In this document: positions 43,094-55,302 of the stretch, one piece after another | Layout of the letters: every line of letters begins with the position of its first letter | Numbering within the stretch: position 1 is the stretch's first letter | DNA from: Botrytis cinerea B05.10 | Lineage: Eukaryota > Ascomycota > Leotiomycetes > Helotiales > Sclerotiniaceae | Length of the DNA stretch: 64,000 nucleotides | Direction: 5' to 3' | Assembly: GCF_000143535.2 (NCBI RefSeq) | Contig: NC_037315.1 | Location: 1,302,001-1,366,000 of the forward strand | Notes under the pieces: generated by a model | Databases searched by the model: none | What the model was told of the DNA's origin: nothing | The model's input: the letters and a program-made list of their open reading frames with translations, nothing else | Made by a program: the position numbers and the translations under genes

Positions 43094-45390
43094 GGATAAA
43101 ATTTCTCGACGGAGTCTCCTTTAGTGTGACGAGGTAACGAGCTATCGATTACGAATATTACGAAATGCACGGAAAGAAAAGCGGATGGTTTATGACTGCG
43201 GGGTTCAGTCGGTTTGATTAGTTTCGTAAACAAGACGTCGGCTGTGGAAAACACGTCGGTGCTAATGACTTATGATTGGGGGTTTCAGATGTAACGATGC
43301 GATGAACTGTATTGATAGAGAAAATGATATCACGGCGAACGTGGGACGGCGTTGCCATACGCACACAGGAATCACAAGATGCATGAGTGTCTGACGCGTG
43401 AATCCATGCATGGCCCCTTTGGACCCCATCGTCAGTCGATGTTCGTTCTCACTTGTGACCCTTTTTCCCCTTTTCAGATGATGCAGTTGACCAGAAATCC
43501 AAGTCGAGTTGCAAACCATGGATGGTTATATTAGCAAAATAGCCATTTCTTCCACGCCAGACCGGAATACGCAAAGCCCACTCAGAATTGCTTTTCCCCT
43601 CCCCTCCCTGCACTCGCTGTGAACCAACTCATCTGGTCCCACCGCCGCGAACCCACCTGCCTCGTGGCAAAAATGGCAGTGGGCAGAGTCATAATAGCAA
43701 GCCTCAGGATGTGTCGTGGAATGGAATTTTCGACGCACCCGGGCCAACAAACAATGCATGCCTTGTGGTGAAGCCAGCTTTTTGCAGATATCAAGGAACC
43801 CCATGTCTTGGAAACATCGGAAACATTCTCTAGGACGAAGATACTTACAACGCCCTTGATCATCCCTAGGTTGCGTGGTGATGAGGAATTCGATTGGCAA
43901 GGAAATTTCTTTCCAAATTTGTTTCCTTTTTCTGTAACGGAAAATAAATGAAAAATAAAATTGGAATGTTCCAAAAAAAAAATATGGATAGATTGATTGG
44001 AGATACATCGTGAAGATATTGTAGAGGATGAGGACAATTAGACTGAGTTGATTGATGTTCATTTTAGATGAATTTTACTTTTGTTTTTTCTTCCTTCTTG
44101 CTTTTCTTCTATGAACTTTCTTTTCGATCCATTCCAACAACCATCCCATACGCATAGCGTGGAATTAAGTTGAACCTTCCCCTTCTTCTCTCTCGTTCTT
44201 CGTTTCTTTCCTTTCTTCTTCTTCTGCATTGGAAACTCCAGCAGCCCCAACTCCAGCAGCCCCAACTCCAGGTCCAGGTCCAGCTCCCTCGATTCTCCGA
44301 CGAACACATCACATCTATCAGCAAACGCATGACATCAGGCTGTGTCCATTTGCAGCTGTCCCCGATTCTCGCGCGCACCGAAAGACTCCATCCAGTCTAC
44401 ATCGCCAATCTACCACCCACGTCCTAAGATCCGGTACTCTTCTGCATGCTCGGACATCCTTCTCTTGTCCTTGGGATCCCGCCCGCCCCTTCCGCAAACT
44501 CTCGTGCGAATACTGGGACGTGATTGGTGGCTGGAGACAACCCTAGGACGCAGCATCGAAAAGCAAAAACCGAAACTAGCAGGACGGTTACTCAGCCCGC
44601 ACGCATCCAAGGGCTTGTAATAAGTTGGAACTAGGAACTGGGAAACTGTGCCTGGGCAACGAACCAACTACCTAGTCGAGCAATAAGAGCCATTCGATTG
44701 TACGACTACACACAATCGACTTGGTACCTGTGCTGTTGTCAAGCCTCGAGATTTCACTCCGTAGATACCGTTGTTCTGCTTCGCTAGCAGGTTTTAACAC
44801 CACGACCGACTACGATTCATTGCGGCCCCCAATCAATAATTGAGCCTGACCTGATTTGGGATATTCTTATTCTTATTCTTCTTATTTTTGATTTTGGTTT
44901 GGATTTTGATTTTCTGCATGAGGCGGGCAAAGTCAAAAGAAAAGAAAAGAAAAGAGAAGAAAAAGAATTCAAAACCCCTCCATCCCTCCTGCATTCTCTT
45001 GTTTTTGAAGAACGGCCATGAAAGGGTTCGCTTCTTCCTTTGGATCAGTCTGAAAATATAATTTACGGCTCATGGAGAATGCGACACATTAATCCACATA
45101 TCAATCCACAAGTCTGAATGTTTTGATTAATTAATTGTATTATTCTGGATTCTACACAAGCATACACACATACACACATCCATCCATTCATCCACCCATC
45201 CATACATGCGTAGGTACAGAAATCGAGTTTTACCGTCCCAGTGCCTACCTACCACCTCCCGACCAACCTCCGCATAGACTGTCGTCATCGATCATCACAT
45301 TTTCCCATCCCACTTCGAATAGCCTAAACGGAGGAACTTCTCGCACAACATACTAGCTATCCACGAAATCAACCAGACGAGAGATCAAAC
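43094..45390. other. 2.3-kb gene-free stretch
   Basis: A 178-codon minus frame at 43526-44062 has a hydrophobic start but no family resemblance and is probably chance. The region also has a CT tract (44171-44225), a short minisatellite (44235-44286), an AAAAG run near 44940, and cata/catc runs near 45160-45205, all probably in the leader of the SYLF gene at 45391. Confidence 0.4.
44235..44286. repeat. CCAACTCCAGCAGC minisatellite
   Basis: Two 15-bp copies of actccagcagcccca are followed by actccaggtccaggtccagctcc, a short Pro/Gln-coding-like run that lies outside any gene I accept. Confidence 0.6.
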
Positions 45391-47604
45391 ATGCAAAGAG
45401 CAGTTTCCTGGCTCCCATCGTGGGATAGAACGAAAACCACCAGTAAGAAAGGTTTCGACAAGACTTGGGCGTGGGCAGATAAGCTGGGTGCTCCCGTCAA
45501 TCGATTAACAAACAAAATTGGTTCCGAAGCTTTTTGGCCCGTAAGTTCTCCTTCCTTGTGATTCTCATTCTCCAACGCCTGGTCGTCAGATGCTAATGAA
45601 GAAAAATAGACTTCCTTGGACAAGGAATGCGACAAAGCTGCGCGGATTTTGAAAACTTTCTGTAGTGAGTACTTTCGGCCTTCCTCTCATTCCCATTCTT
45701 TCGAGTTTGCTCGCTGACATGACTACGTCGTAGAGGATGGATTTTACACCGATGAAGATCGACCATCTACCCAAGCTGGTCCGCATGCGAATTCCAAACA
45801 AAGAGTTTTGAAGAAAATTCCACAAAAGGTTATCGAAAATGCGGTCGGTTTGGCCATATTCACAACTATGCGAACAGGCTTATGGATCTCGGGCGCCGGA
45901 GGATCTGGAGTATTAATCGCGAGGAAAGAAGACGGTACATGGTCGCCTCCTTCTGGGATTCTTTTACATACTGCAGGTCTGGGTTTTCTCGTCGGCGTCG
46001 ATATTTATGATTGTGTGGTTGTTATTAATAATCGCAAAACTCTCGAATCCTTCACGAAAGTAAGAGCGACCCTAGGAGGAGAAATCAGTGCTGTCGCGGG
46101 TCCGATTGGAGTTGGGGGAGTTTTAGAGAACGATGGAAACTGGAAACAAGCTAATAAGCCAATATTCACTTACTTGAAGTCCCGTGGCTTCTACGCAGGT
46201 GTGCAGGTAGATGGGACGGTTATCATTGAGCGAACAGATGAGAACGAGCGGTTTTACGGACAAAGAATTGGAGTTGCAGATATCTTGGCTGGAAAGGTTC
46301 AAAACGCACCTTTTGAAACAAAATTACTTATGGAAACAGTCAGGGCTGCGGAAGGCAAGCAAGATGTGGACACAAACTTGTTAGATCAACTCAAAGATGA
46401 ACCATCACCTGGTGATGTGGATTTACAATCTCCTACGTCGATGATACCAACCTTTGGCATACCTGAACCAGACGATCCCGACCCTTTCGGAGTATTGGCA
46501 TTAGAAGATGCAGGATTTGAGATTCGGGAAGCAGGAACAAAGGCTCGACCAGTCAGTTCACAATTTGAATACAACCCAGCTCCATCAAGCCCACTCTTTA
46601 CCAGATACAATAGACGAAGTTTCGACACGCAGGGTGCAAGGAGTAGAGAGAGTTACATGTCAGGGAGAACAAGGACAAGTACGGATCGAGGAACGCAGAC
46701 TACTGAAATGGGCACACAAACAGACGACTCACTTTCAATCCGATCACCTCGCACACTATCACCAAGCACGAGTCCCAGTTACAGCGAAGACAACAAGATT
46801 ATAGAGGAAGACGAAAAGGCAATTGTGTTGGAACCGGAAGAAGTCGACTACACGAAAATTGATCTTGGTCCATACCAAAGCTTAAACCATAGTCAAGAAT
46901 TCGACGGTACGACAATGAACGGTAGTCCCCTAATTACTGAAGAAGCCGATGAGAGACGAAAGGATTCATTCAACTCGATGGACGAGCTCTCAGACGACGA
47001 TGAAGACTTTGAGGAAGAGGAGCCAGTAGTTTTCGAAGCTGCTTCAGCACAAGCCACAGTCATTACAACACAAGCAATCAAGGCACGAGGGGGTGTTGTA
47101 AATATCCCAAAGAGAGGCCCACCACCACCATTACCTCCGAGGAATTCGTTGAGAAACAGCAAATTCTCTATGGTTACCCCAAACAGCGATGGAAGTCCAT
47201 TGAAAGAAGGTTTTGAAGAGGTCGATGTACATGGTGTTGAGAGTAACAATATCAAGAGAAGTAGCTTGGAACAAGCTAGCACAACACCACTTCCTTTTAG
47301 CCCAAATCGAAAGAGCTTCGAGCAATCGCAAGCTAGCATGGTACCACTTCCTTTCAGCCCAAAAAGGCTGAGTTTCGAACAAACTCCTGTCCTCATGGAG
47401 GATGTTGAATCAGAAGAATCAGACTCTCATGAACAGGTCGAGGAGGAACACGCAAAGATCAAATCGGCCAACGAAAACTCTAGCTTCAACGAGAAGATCG
47501 AATTTCTCGATAATGCACGCTCGACTGAGAGACCTTCTCTTACCAAAGAAAATACCGAGTCATTTCACTCAATTGCTGTGAATATTCCAGGAGGGTGGAG
47601 TTAG
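45391..47604 (+). CDS. SYLF (Ysc84-like) lipid/actin-binding protein
   Basis: Three exons, 45391-45540, 45610-45664 and 45734-47604, encode 691 residues (introns 69 and 69 bp). The SYLF domain occupies about residues 60-275: IPQKVIENAVGLAIFTTMRT, GSGVLIARKEDGTWSPPS, LGFLVGVDIYDCVVVINNRK, ATLGGEISAVAGPIGVGG and YLKSRGFYAGVQVDGTVIIE. The family binds phosphoinositides and actin at endocytic sites. The rest is disordered and acidic: a Thr/Arg-rich part, a DELSDDDEDFEEEEP stretch, a proline motif KRGPPPPLPPRN fit for SH3 domains, and three copies of a SLEQ/SFEQ unit, two of them with PLPFSP. It lacks the C-terminal SH3 of Ysc84, which fits the longer disordered mould homologues. Confidence 0.88.
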
Positions 47605-48966
47605 AAGATGAATAAAGAGAAGGGGAGACCTGTACAAAAGAAATGATTCTGTATGCATTGAAAAGCTGGATATCGGTATATGGGTTTAGGATTTGAAGCT
47701 TTGGGTGTACACACGGAGATTCCAATCATAGTATGAATGGGGTTTGAGGAGTTTGTTATATACGGGTTTTATTGGGTTTCATTTCTTGGGGTTTGGGAAA
47801 GGCATGGGTGGGATTACTTTCTGTGTGCATGGAATGGGCGAGATATTTAGGATGGATTTGAAGGGGATCTTGGGGATCTCTCGTAATGGTTAATGAATCT
47901 CTTATATCTATTATGAGGATTGGAGGTTCAAAATTGGTAGCATGGGGTTTGTTTGGGAAGGAAATTGTGGATAAGATTTGGAGAGACAGAAGAAGAGGGC
48001 AGTACAAAGGGACGAGGGTTACTATATAGTCTATAATATTTAGATTTTAATCACTTAATCCCATGGTAGATAGATCAGATTAGTTGGGTAGTTAGTCGTC
48101 GGAAATCGAAAAGGGTTGTAAAAGGGCAAAATGGGAGAGAGTTCGAACATATAACGATGGTATATATAGTTCTGAATACTACGTTATATCAAATACTATG
48201 AGTCGAGATTTGAATTATTTATATGAAGCTTTGAGATTCAGTATGCTGATTTCTCAATTGCCGAAATATCTACCTAAGTTTGATGGGAGTGGCGCGGCAG
48301 CTTTTGTGACGGAAATGCGAGAATCACGTGATATTACGTTGGTCATTTTACCACTGTTCCGCGGATTGGTCATCATCCACCTTGGATGGATGATGAAGTG
48401 TCGAACTTCTTGTTCTTTGACATACACCTCGGGCCCGAACATCTGCATGTCGATTTGGTGAGCTCTCAGCACTTCACTGCGGATTAGAATGGACCTCCCA
48501 AAGCACTTAACAATATCCACTTGATGTACTTCATTTGTATCTCACTCCCACGGACCACATTCCATCTTTTTCAAACATGATGCTGGATGTTTGTCTATGT
48601 GAAACACTCTCTTGATTGGCCAGTGTCACGAGGTTGTTACTTCCTTGCAAAACCATTTGATAATCATTCGATCAGGTGTATGGTTTCCCTCGAGTGGAAT
48701 CCTCCCCGATTGCCAGATTGGGCCGTTTTTCATTTATCTTTCATTTATTTCTCGCGCGCATAGGTACGTTCTTCTTTGGATGGATGGGTGATGGAATGAA
48801 TGGATCGATGGATGGAAATGGTTGTGGGGTATAAGCATGGAGATGCTTAAATATTGATCCATTCCCATTTCTGTACGGGAGGAGAGATGAGATTTTTGTG
48901 TTTTGTTTTCACTTCCTGCTTTCTTTGAATAGATTGACCTTATTCATCTTTACTTTCCTTAACATC
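47605..48966. other. 1.4-kb intergenic stretch
   Basis: No gene is supported; the frame at 48198-48461 has no recognisable content. The right part, with a ggatgg run near 48780-48815 and a CT-rich leader, is the promoter of the CE16 gene. Confidence 0.4.
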
Positions 48967-50330
48967 ATGATGAATCGCTTTGCGTTGTTGGCCCTGGTTG
49001 GCTCCACTTTCGCTTCTCCTATTCGATCTGTCAAGTCTCGTGCTACTGCTGATGCCAAGTATCTCTTTTCCTTGTATGTATATATGTCGTCCTCAAGCTT
49101 CCCAACGGTGATCCATTGGTGTTGACAACCACAGCGGAGATTCCTATTCCCAAACCGGCTTCGACGTCACCAGCACGCCACCCTCCGCTGCAAATCCGTT
49201 CGGGAACCCCGCATTCCCAGGCTACACTACCGACAATGGCATCAATTGGATTGGCCATCTCGTCGAAACCTACAACTCCTCGCTTCTTCTATCGTACAAT
49301 TTCGCATATGGAGGTGCCGTTGTCGATGCCAGTATTGTTGCACCTTATGAAGACACAGTGTTGACTCTGGTCGATCAGACGGCGGAATTCGTGGATAATC
49401 TCTCGCCCGCCCCGACGGATGTTCCTTGGACCGCGGATAATTCACTCTTCGCGTTTTGGCTTGGGGTGAATGATATTGGGAATTCTTATTGGTTGGCCAA
49501 TGAGACGGATGTTATCACTGCTATCTTTGATAGTTATTTTACTCAGGTGCAGCGTGTGTATGATGCTGGAGGAAGAAACTTTTTGTTTTTGAATTGTCCT
49601 CGTGAGTTGCATCCATCTACCCCCTATAAATCTCACACAAGAAAAATCAAACCCCTGTAAAAATACACGTATCCAGAACCCATCCATCCTAACCCCTTCC
49701 TCAGCCATCGACAAATCCCCCATGATGCTCGCCTACGGCGACTCGGTCACCTCCTCCGAAGCCAGCGTCATCAGCGCCTACAACACCGAACTCAGCGCCC
49801 GCGTATCCGCTTTCGAAACCGCAAACTCCGGAATAACTACCTATGTTTTCGACACGCAAGTTCCCTTCAACACCGCTCTCAGCGCTCCAGCTACATACGG
49901 CGCGACTAATGCAACTTGTTTCGACGCGGATGGAACAACTTGTCTTTGGTTTAATGATCTTCATCCCGGTCAGGCGATCCAGAAATTGGTTGCGGAGGGT
50001 GTGGCGGGACAGGTATCGGGGGATTTTTTCCAGGGGGGTGATGGTGCTAGTGCGAGTGCTAGTTCTTCGGGCTCCTCTGCAACGGTCGTAGCATCTTCAT
50101 CTGGTGTTCCAGTCTCGTCGGCCGTTCAATCTTCAAGCCCAGTAGCAGTCACCTCCGCATCTGTGGCTTCGACAGCAGTTTCATCACTTGCGATCTCGTC
50201 TGCGGCGGCGGTTGTAACGCCTGTTTCTTCGATCTCGAGTCTGGCAAGTATGTCTGTTGTTACTAGTGCTGCTGCTACTGCCTCGAGCACTCAGGCCGCT
50301 TCGACTGGGGATGATGAGTGTGAGGTCTAG
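48967..50330 (+). CDS. secreted SGNH/CE16 acetylesterase
   Basis: Three exons, 48967-49073, 49135-49601 and 49705-50330, encode 399 residues (introns 61 and 103 bp). The signal peptide is MMNRFALLALVGSTFAS. Block I of the SGNH fold, FGDSYSQTG with nucleophile S39, is restored by joining exons 1 and 2. Block II is AYGGAVVD (Gly96) and block III is WLGVNDIG (N148). Block V is WFNDLHPG with H278; the position three before the His is Asn rather than the common Asp, and an Asp sits two before it. The enzyme part ends near 310, followed by a Ser/Ala/Val-rich tail with no anchor signal. CE16 enzymes remove acetyl groups from plant-wall sugars outside the cell. The second of two adjacent ATGs is also a possible start. 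Confidence 0.88.
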
Positions 50331-50805
50331 AATTGGGATGTTTTCCTTGCTGGTTGAATGGGATATTGGTTTTTGGACCGCTTCAGAATATGCAGTTTGC
50401 GTATGTGTATATATATATATATGTCTTTCCGAGATCTAGATATTCGAGAAAGGGGGGGAGAGCGCTGAAGATTTCTGAAAATTCGTGTATTATAGGTTTT
50501 AGTGGAGATGTATGTATTCGTGTGGGGATATTTATGTATATATCGTCAAATCAAAAATTCCGAGATCTGTTCGCACTTTGACATCTTTTCGCTTCTGGGA
50601 TACTCGGGTGAAATATTATTATGGATATCACATCACAGCATCGAATTCCAACATTGATGTTCCATCAATTTCGGGACATGAAAAGTTGTCATCTTCTGAG
50701 AATTTTGAGATGATCTAAGATGGTTGATGAGGGTCTGGAATGTGTGTATAGATCTTGAACTCACGCGATGAGATGTTGGTTGTGAATATTTTAGAGGAGA
50801 TCTTG

Positions 50806-50825
50806 TTTTTTTTTTTTTTTTTTTT
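50806..50825. repeat. poly(T) tract
   Basis: Twenty consecutive T on the + strand. Length may be affected by sequencing. Confidence 0.8.
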
Positions 50826-50949
50826 CAACTGTGTGATCTGTCTTTCTTTCTTTCATCTCGTGGAGGGAGCAAATTGTAATTTACTGGAATTGTAAATTCT
50901 AATGGGCGTTGTTGACAAATGGAGATGGATATTTGGGGAAGAAAGAAAA

Positions 50950-50966
50950 GGGGGGGGGGAGGGGGG
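50950..50966. repeat. poly(G) tract
   Basis: Seventeen bases, all G but for one A at 50960, in an otherwise A+T-rich area. Confidence 0.8.
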
Positions 50967-51725
50967 TTAAGTAGGAAGAATGCGATTGTGAATGGATTCT
51001 TTGGATTTCATTTGAGGATCTTCGAGGAAGTGGTTGGATGATTGATTATTTGTTGGGTCATCGTGTTTTTTGTTATTTCTATTGTCTTTAGTGTTCATAA
51101 TAAAGAGAGTAGGTCAGTCGAATGCTTGTATTATCAATTGTGTAGAATTGAACTATAGGTATCTAATTTAGTGATCTAACTCAGAAAGGGAAGATTTTAT
51201 GTCTATATGTGTATACAAGGTGGATATACTATGATATGTCTTTCTAGTATTTTGTCGCTTTATTGGATAGACGGAAGGGATGAATAATATTCCATGGCTT
51301 TTTCTTTTTCTTGTGGAATTCTTATAAACGAGGACGAAGTTATTGATAGTGAGTTTTTGGGTGTTGAAGCGAATTTTCAAGGTTAAGCGAAATTTTTTTA
51401 GATGGTCGCATAGTAAATCCTTCAACAAGATTAGTTAGACGATAGCATGTGAGGTATTTGGCGGAAGGAAACGAGAACTTTTGGATGAGTCATTGGATGT
51501 TGTTGGAGCAGAATGACTTGGTGTGAATCCTTTTGTTATTCCACACAAACAGATTAACATGGATTTGCATGTACACTTCTTGAAAGCATTTAAATTTGTG
51601 AACATATTAAACTATCATATGAAGGCCATTTAATTATCGATTTAGCAACATCAGAGCAGGAAAAACGGGCAAAGTCAACAAAGCAACCCCCAGCTCCCTC
51701 ATCTCATGAAAATCCATAAGAATCC

Positions 51726-52022
51726 TCACATGACCGCACAACACCCCCCCTCATTCCCCTTTCTCGTCCACCCCTTCTCAATCTTTCCCCGTTCTCGCAC
51801 CAAACTCTTTTTTCTGCGTACCGCCTCGTGCGTACGATCGCGTCCGGTGACAATCCCATAAGACGTACCCTGGCTCACCAAACACTGGTTGCAGTTTCTT
51901 TGTATCTCGAGCTCGCGAGATTCAAAATAGGGACAGTGTCGAGGATTGGCAGTGGGGGAACATGGTTGTGGGTGGTAGGTTGTGTGTCCGCAGCTGTGGA
52001 TGTGTTTGATTGAGAGACACAT
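51726..52022 (-). CDS. small Cys-rich protein ending in a CaaX box
   Basis: Intronless, 98 residues from the ATG at 52022. The N-terminal half has spaced Cys and His (MCLSIKHIHSCGHTTYHPQP, PCSPTANPRHCPYF, RNCNQCLVSQG), which suggests metal binding. The second half is basic (RRKKSLVRERGKIEKGWTRK). The last residues are GGCCAVM; CAVM fits a CaaX farnesylation box, and the preceding Cys could be palmitoylated. There is no signal peptide. A small basic prenylated protein would sit on the inner face of a membrane. I know many fungal small Cys/His proteins of this start type but no name for it. Confidence 0.6.
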   Translation of the reverse strand: MCLSIKHIHSCGHTTYHPQPCSPTANPRHCPYFESRELEIQRNCNQCLVSQGTSYGIVTGRDRTHEAVRRKKSLVRERGKIEKGWTRKGNEGGCCAVM

Positions 52023-54279
52023 TTTGGGGGTTAGTTGGATGGGTGAGTATTTTCTTGTTATGGTTAGCTAGGAGTGGGACGGAATATTGTAGAATATTTA
52101 AAGATCAGTTGGAGATATGGGGGAAGTCCATTTTTATACAGAAGGGGAAAAATAATTCGGGGTTGTTCTGATGTTGTTCTCTGAGATGGTAGATTTTTTT
52201 TTGCAAATCTGATCTAGATGCATAAGAATATAGGTTATGATGGTTTGAAACTGTAGGGAAACAATGCTTGAATAAGTATGATGATTTTTACTTGTTGGCG
52301 TTGGGTCCTTGGGCAGGTGAAATGGTGAGTATCACATTACACAGCGTCGATTGGAATTTATTGATAATTGCTGTTTGGGATATGTATCAAAGCTTTAGGT
52401 ATGACATTTATTCTAATTTTAAATCTTAGGAAGGTGTCTGTAGTCAGAACACATTCGAATTAACTAATTAGTCGTGCACGTCGCTTCTCACAAGATTTTG
52501 ACAAGATTTTCCATATCCCTCCCTTTTACTAAGATATAAAGCTCTGAAAGGATGCAATTTGTCACGAGATTGTGAGATCTGACAAGAAGCTGTGAAAGAA
52601 AGTACTCCATCCAAATTGAAATCTCAATCGTCCAAAAACTACGAAGGAAGTGGTGCCAATGAACATAAAGCCCTGTGTAGACATTGACGAATGAGTCTGT
52701 TTTATGCGAGATTGTATGATTGCAATTCAAATTTGATATGCTTGAAACACTAAATTAGTAATTCGTATCTTAATACTATCACTAGTCATAAAAGGGTCTT
52801 ATGTGACAAATATCACATATCTAGATGATATCTCATCACGCTTACTTCAGTTTAAGACTAGCGTAAACTAAGCGGTAAACTAAGCGATACATTATCGTAC
52901 AAAAGATAAAAAAAATCCTTTGAAGATCTCTTTCATCTTTAGCTTTGTTATTCTAGTTTTTTGACATCTATCCATATGTTCTAGTATGTGATTGTAACAT
53001 TTCATAGTATATCCTAAAACATAAAAAAATTGAGTGACATGAAAACAAAATGTAACGTCTAAATCCTAAGCAAACAAGCTGACGATATGTCGTAATGGGT
53101 ATTATGATTGACTGAATTTTGATCATCGCTATTAGTCGAAACTCTGAGGGAGAGACTGACAAGGAACGGAGCGAGTCGTCGGAACGCACCTGTAGAATAG
53201 GAGAGAGTACGAGTCATCAAAATAATTATGCGGGTACATAGATCATGTGACAGCACTTGGTACCTCAGCCTTACAATATATAGGTTTCCTAGTCCTAGCT
53301 TTTGTGAGCCGTGGTATTATGTTGTATTCACCGTCTCCATGGTCATATCAAGAGACAGAGATTAGATGCAGTACATCTTATTCGCCCATCGCTAGACTAC
53401 AGCGACTAAAATTCCCTCTGTTTGAAATATTCTATTTAGATTTCTCTCATTTACTGATAAGCTGGTAAAAAAGTTAAAGGATATCCCCTGTGCCTTAAAC
53501 TTCTATTTATATTTTCAACTGTCAGGTCTCAATTACTTTTAATATTCTCAGGTCCTCAAATATCTAGACGCTATCCGATGGATGAGATTTATTTGCATCT
53601 TTCTTCCGTCCCATTTTGAGACCCCATCAACCAGATAAATCACCGAATATTTTTCCACAATTACCTATCTTGATCTCCTGTCTAGAAACAAAACAAGCTG
53701 CCCAGCCGTCAAAAATCCATTGATAAGTATACGATCTTTACATTCTTTGAGGTTCTTACAAGTAATTCACTCAATCTCTAAACAGACTTGACAAGAAGTA
53801 TCGCTCACAATACTTATTTATAGCTAGACTATCAAAGCTCAAGTCAGAATGATAACAATCCAGATCTAATCCTGCAAAATCATAGAAAGGCCTATCAATC
53901 CAAGCAAAATTCATTGTCTAACTATGTACCATAAAAGAAATTTTCACTCGCAACAATAGAACAGACCTATCAAAACTACTTGTTCGAAATAGATGCCTGA
54001 TCTCATTTATTGTATTCACAAGATTATTTGACTAGGACCAACCAATTTCTTCTCAATGTAGCACAAAAACATCTCAATAAATACCATCGATAAGAACTCA
54101 CGGAGATCCTCAAACGCCCAATTAATCGAACCAATACCCAAGTAATCACCCAAATATGCCTCTAAATTGATTAATTACACTCTCTATCATGATTCTGCTG
54201 TTCAATGTCCCAAACCCCGACCTCATAATCCTCAACAATCCGAAACACAAAGTAAACCCCAGGTTGAGGATTGACCCTA
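52023..54279. other. 2.3-kb gene-free A+T-rich stretch
   Basis: No gene is supported on either strand. Minus frames at 52488-52730 and 52968-53256 have no family resemblance. There is a short duplicated word gtaaactaagcg near 52863-52886. No transposon ends were seen. Confidence 0.4.
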
Positions 54280-55089
54280 TCAATGTACATGTTTCTGAAT
54301 CAACCCCCAAACCAAACTCACGACTTCCGACTCACGAGATCCTTTTTCATAACAAGAGTATTTAACCAAACAGATATGGGCAAGCTTTTGTAGAGGAGTA
54401 TCGGCTTTGATGGCTTCTTCGATGATGAATCTAGCCAATAGATCGACTGGGATTGGCAAGACTTGCATGCCTGTTGTAGGATCGTACGTCATATACTGCA
54501 TCGTGTACTCACACCAAGATGTACAAACAGCATTGGTAGTAGGTATTTTGACCGAGATTGGTTGACCAGATAATGGCTTGGTAAATCCTAGTGGGCTTAG
54601 AGAGGTAGATGGTAAGATCGCGTCAATGAAATCTATGGCACAGGCAGGAGCTCCATAGTTTCCTCCATCAAGACTTGAGGTACCAAGAGGATGTTTAATC
54701 GTACTAGAGGTTCCGACAGTCAAAGTGGCATATTCATTGATGGTAGGCATTCGAGGTTGAAAAGCATTCGATACCTGTCTTTGTGGGACTTGAAAAGGTT
54801 AGTTATTGAGACTTTTGAGACTACACCAATAGCGAATCAATGCTTACTTACCAGAAGATTCTTCCTTGGGGCGAAAGGTAAGCACAAAATGATCCATCTT
54901 TACCCTGTCAAGCCTGTGAACTGTAATTGATGAAGGAAAATGTTTCGAGATGCAAAGTAGCCACCAATTTCCTTGATTCTGGCTGCGAGGGAGCAAATGA
55001 AAAATCACCAAATTAGTATCAAGACAGTTGTTTCTGGTCGAAATCGATGATTTTAGAGCAAATTTATACGGCGCCAGTTTTATATCCAT
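54280..55089 (-). CDS. hypothetical protein, spliced
   Basis: Two exons on the minus strand, 55089-54852 and 54788-54280, give 248 residues. The 63-bp intron has donor GTAAGT, a CTAAC branch and acceptor TTCAAG; the join reads RPKEESSVPQRQVSNAFQ. The first part has a core NLVIFHLLPRSQNQGNWWLL. The second holds an ordered-looking domain with YGAPACAIDFIDAILPSTS, VCTSWCEYTMQYMTYDPTTG and LLARFIIEEAIKADTPLQKL. Five cysteines are spread through the second part. There is no signal peptide. I do not recognise it. The long open exons with a clean intron support a real gene. Confidence 0.62.
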
Positions 55090-55302
55090 CGAAGCGTGCG
55101 AATTTCTATCACGTGATCTATTAAATCAATAAGAAATTCGACCTTGTCAGATACTGATCTGACCGAGATATTGGTGAATAATTTTCAGGACCTGGTCAGA
55201 CCTTCATATCAGAAAATTTCCTTGTTATCGTCTCAACCAACATTAGTTTCCGCGTGACTTTTACGATATAGCCCCCCTAAATAGACGACGGTGCGATTTG
55301 TA

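Larger units (their letters stand above)
50331..51725. other. 1.4-kb intergenic stretch with homopolymers
   Basis: No gene is supported. It holds a 20-bp T run and a G-rich run, and is otherwise A+T-rich. The short frame at 51168-51428 (minus) shows nothing recognisable. Confidence 0.4.

Noticed and set aside
43526..44062. 178-codon minus-strand frame with a hydrophobic start
   Set aside because: The hydrophobic part comes from A/T-rich sequence, the Cys-rich part fits no family, and overlapping frames in the same place are just as long.
52023..54279. A+T-rich stretch considered as a transposon relic
   Set aside because: No terminal repeats, no transposase or reverse-transcriptase motifs in any frame, and no clear duplicated target site.
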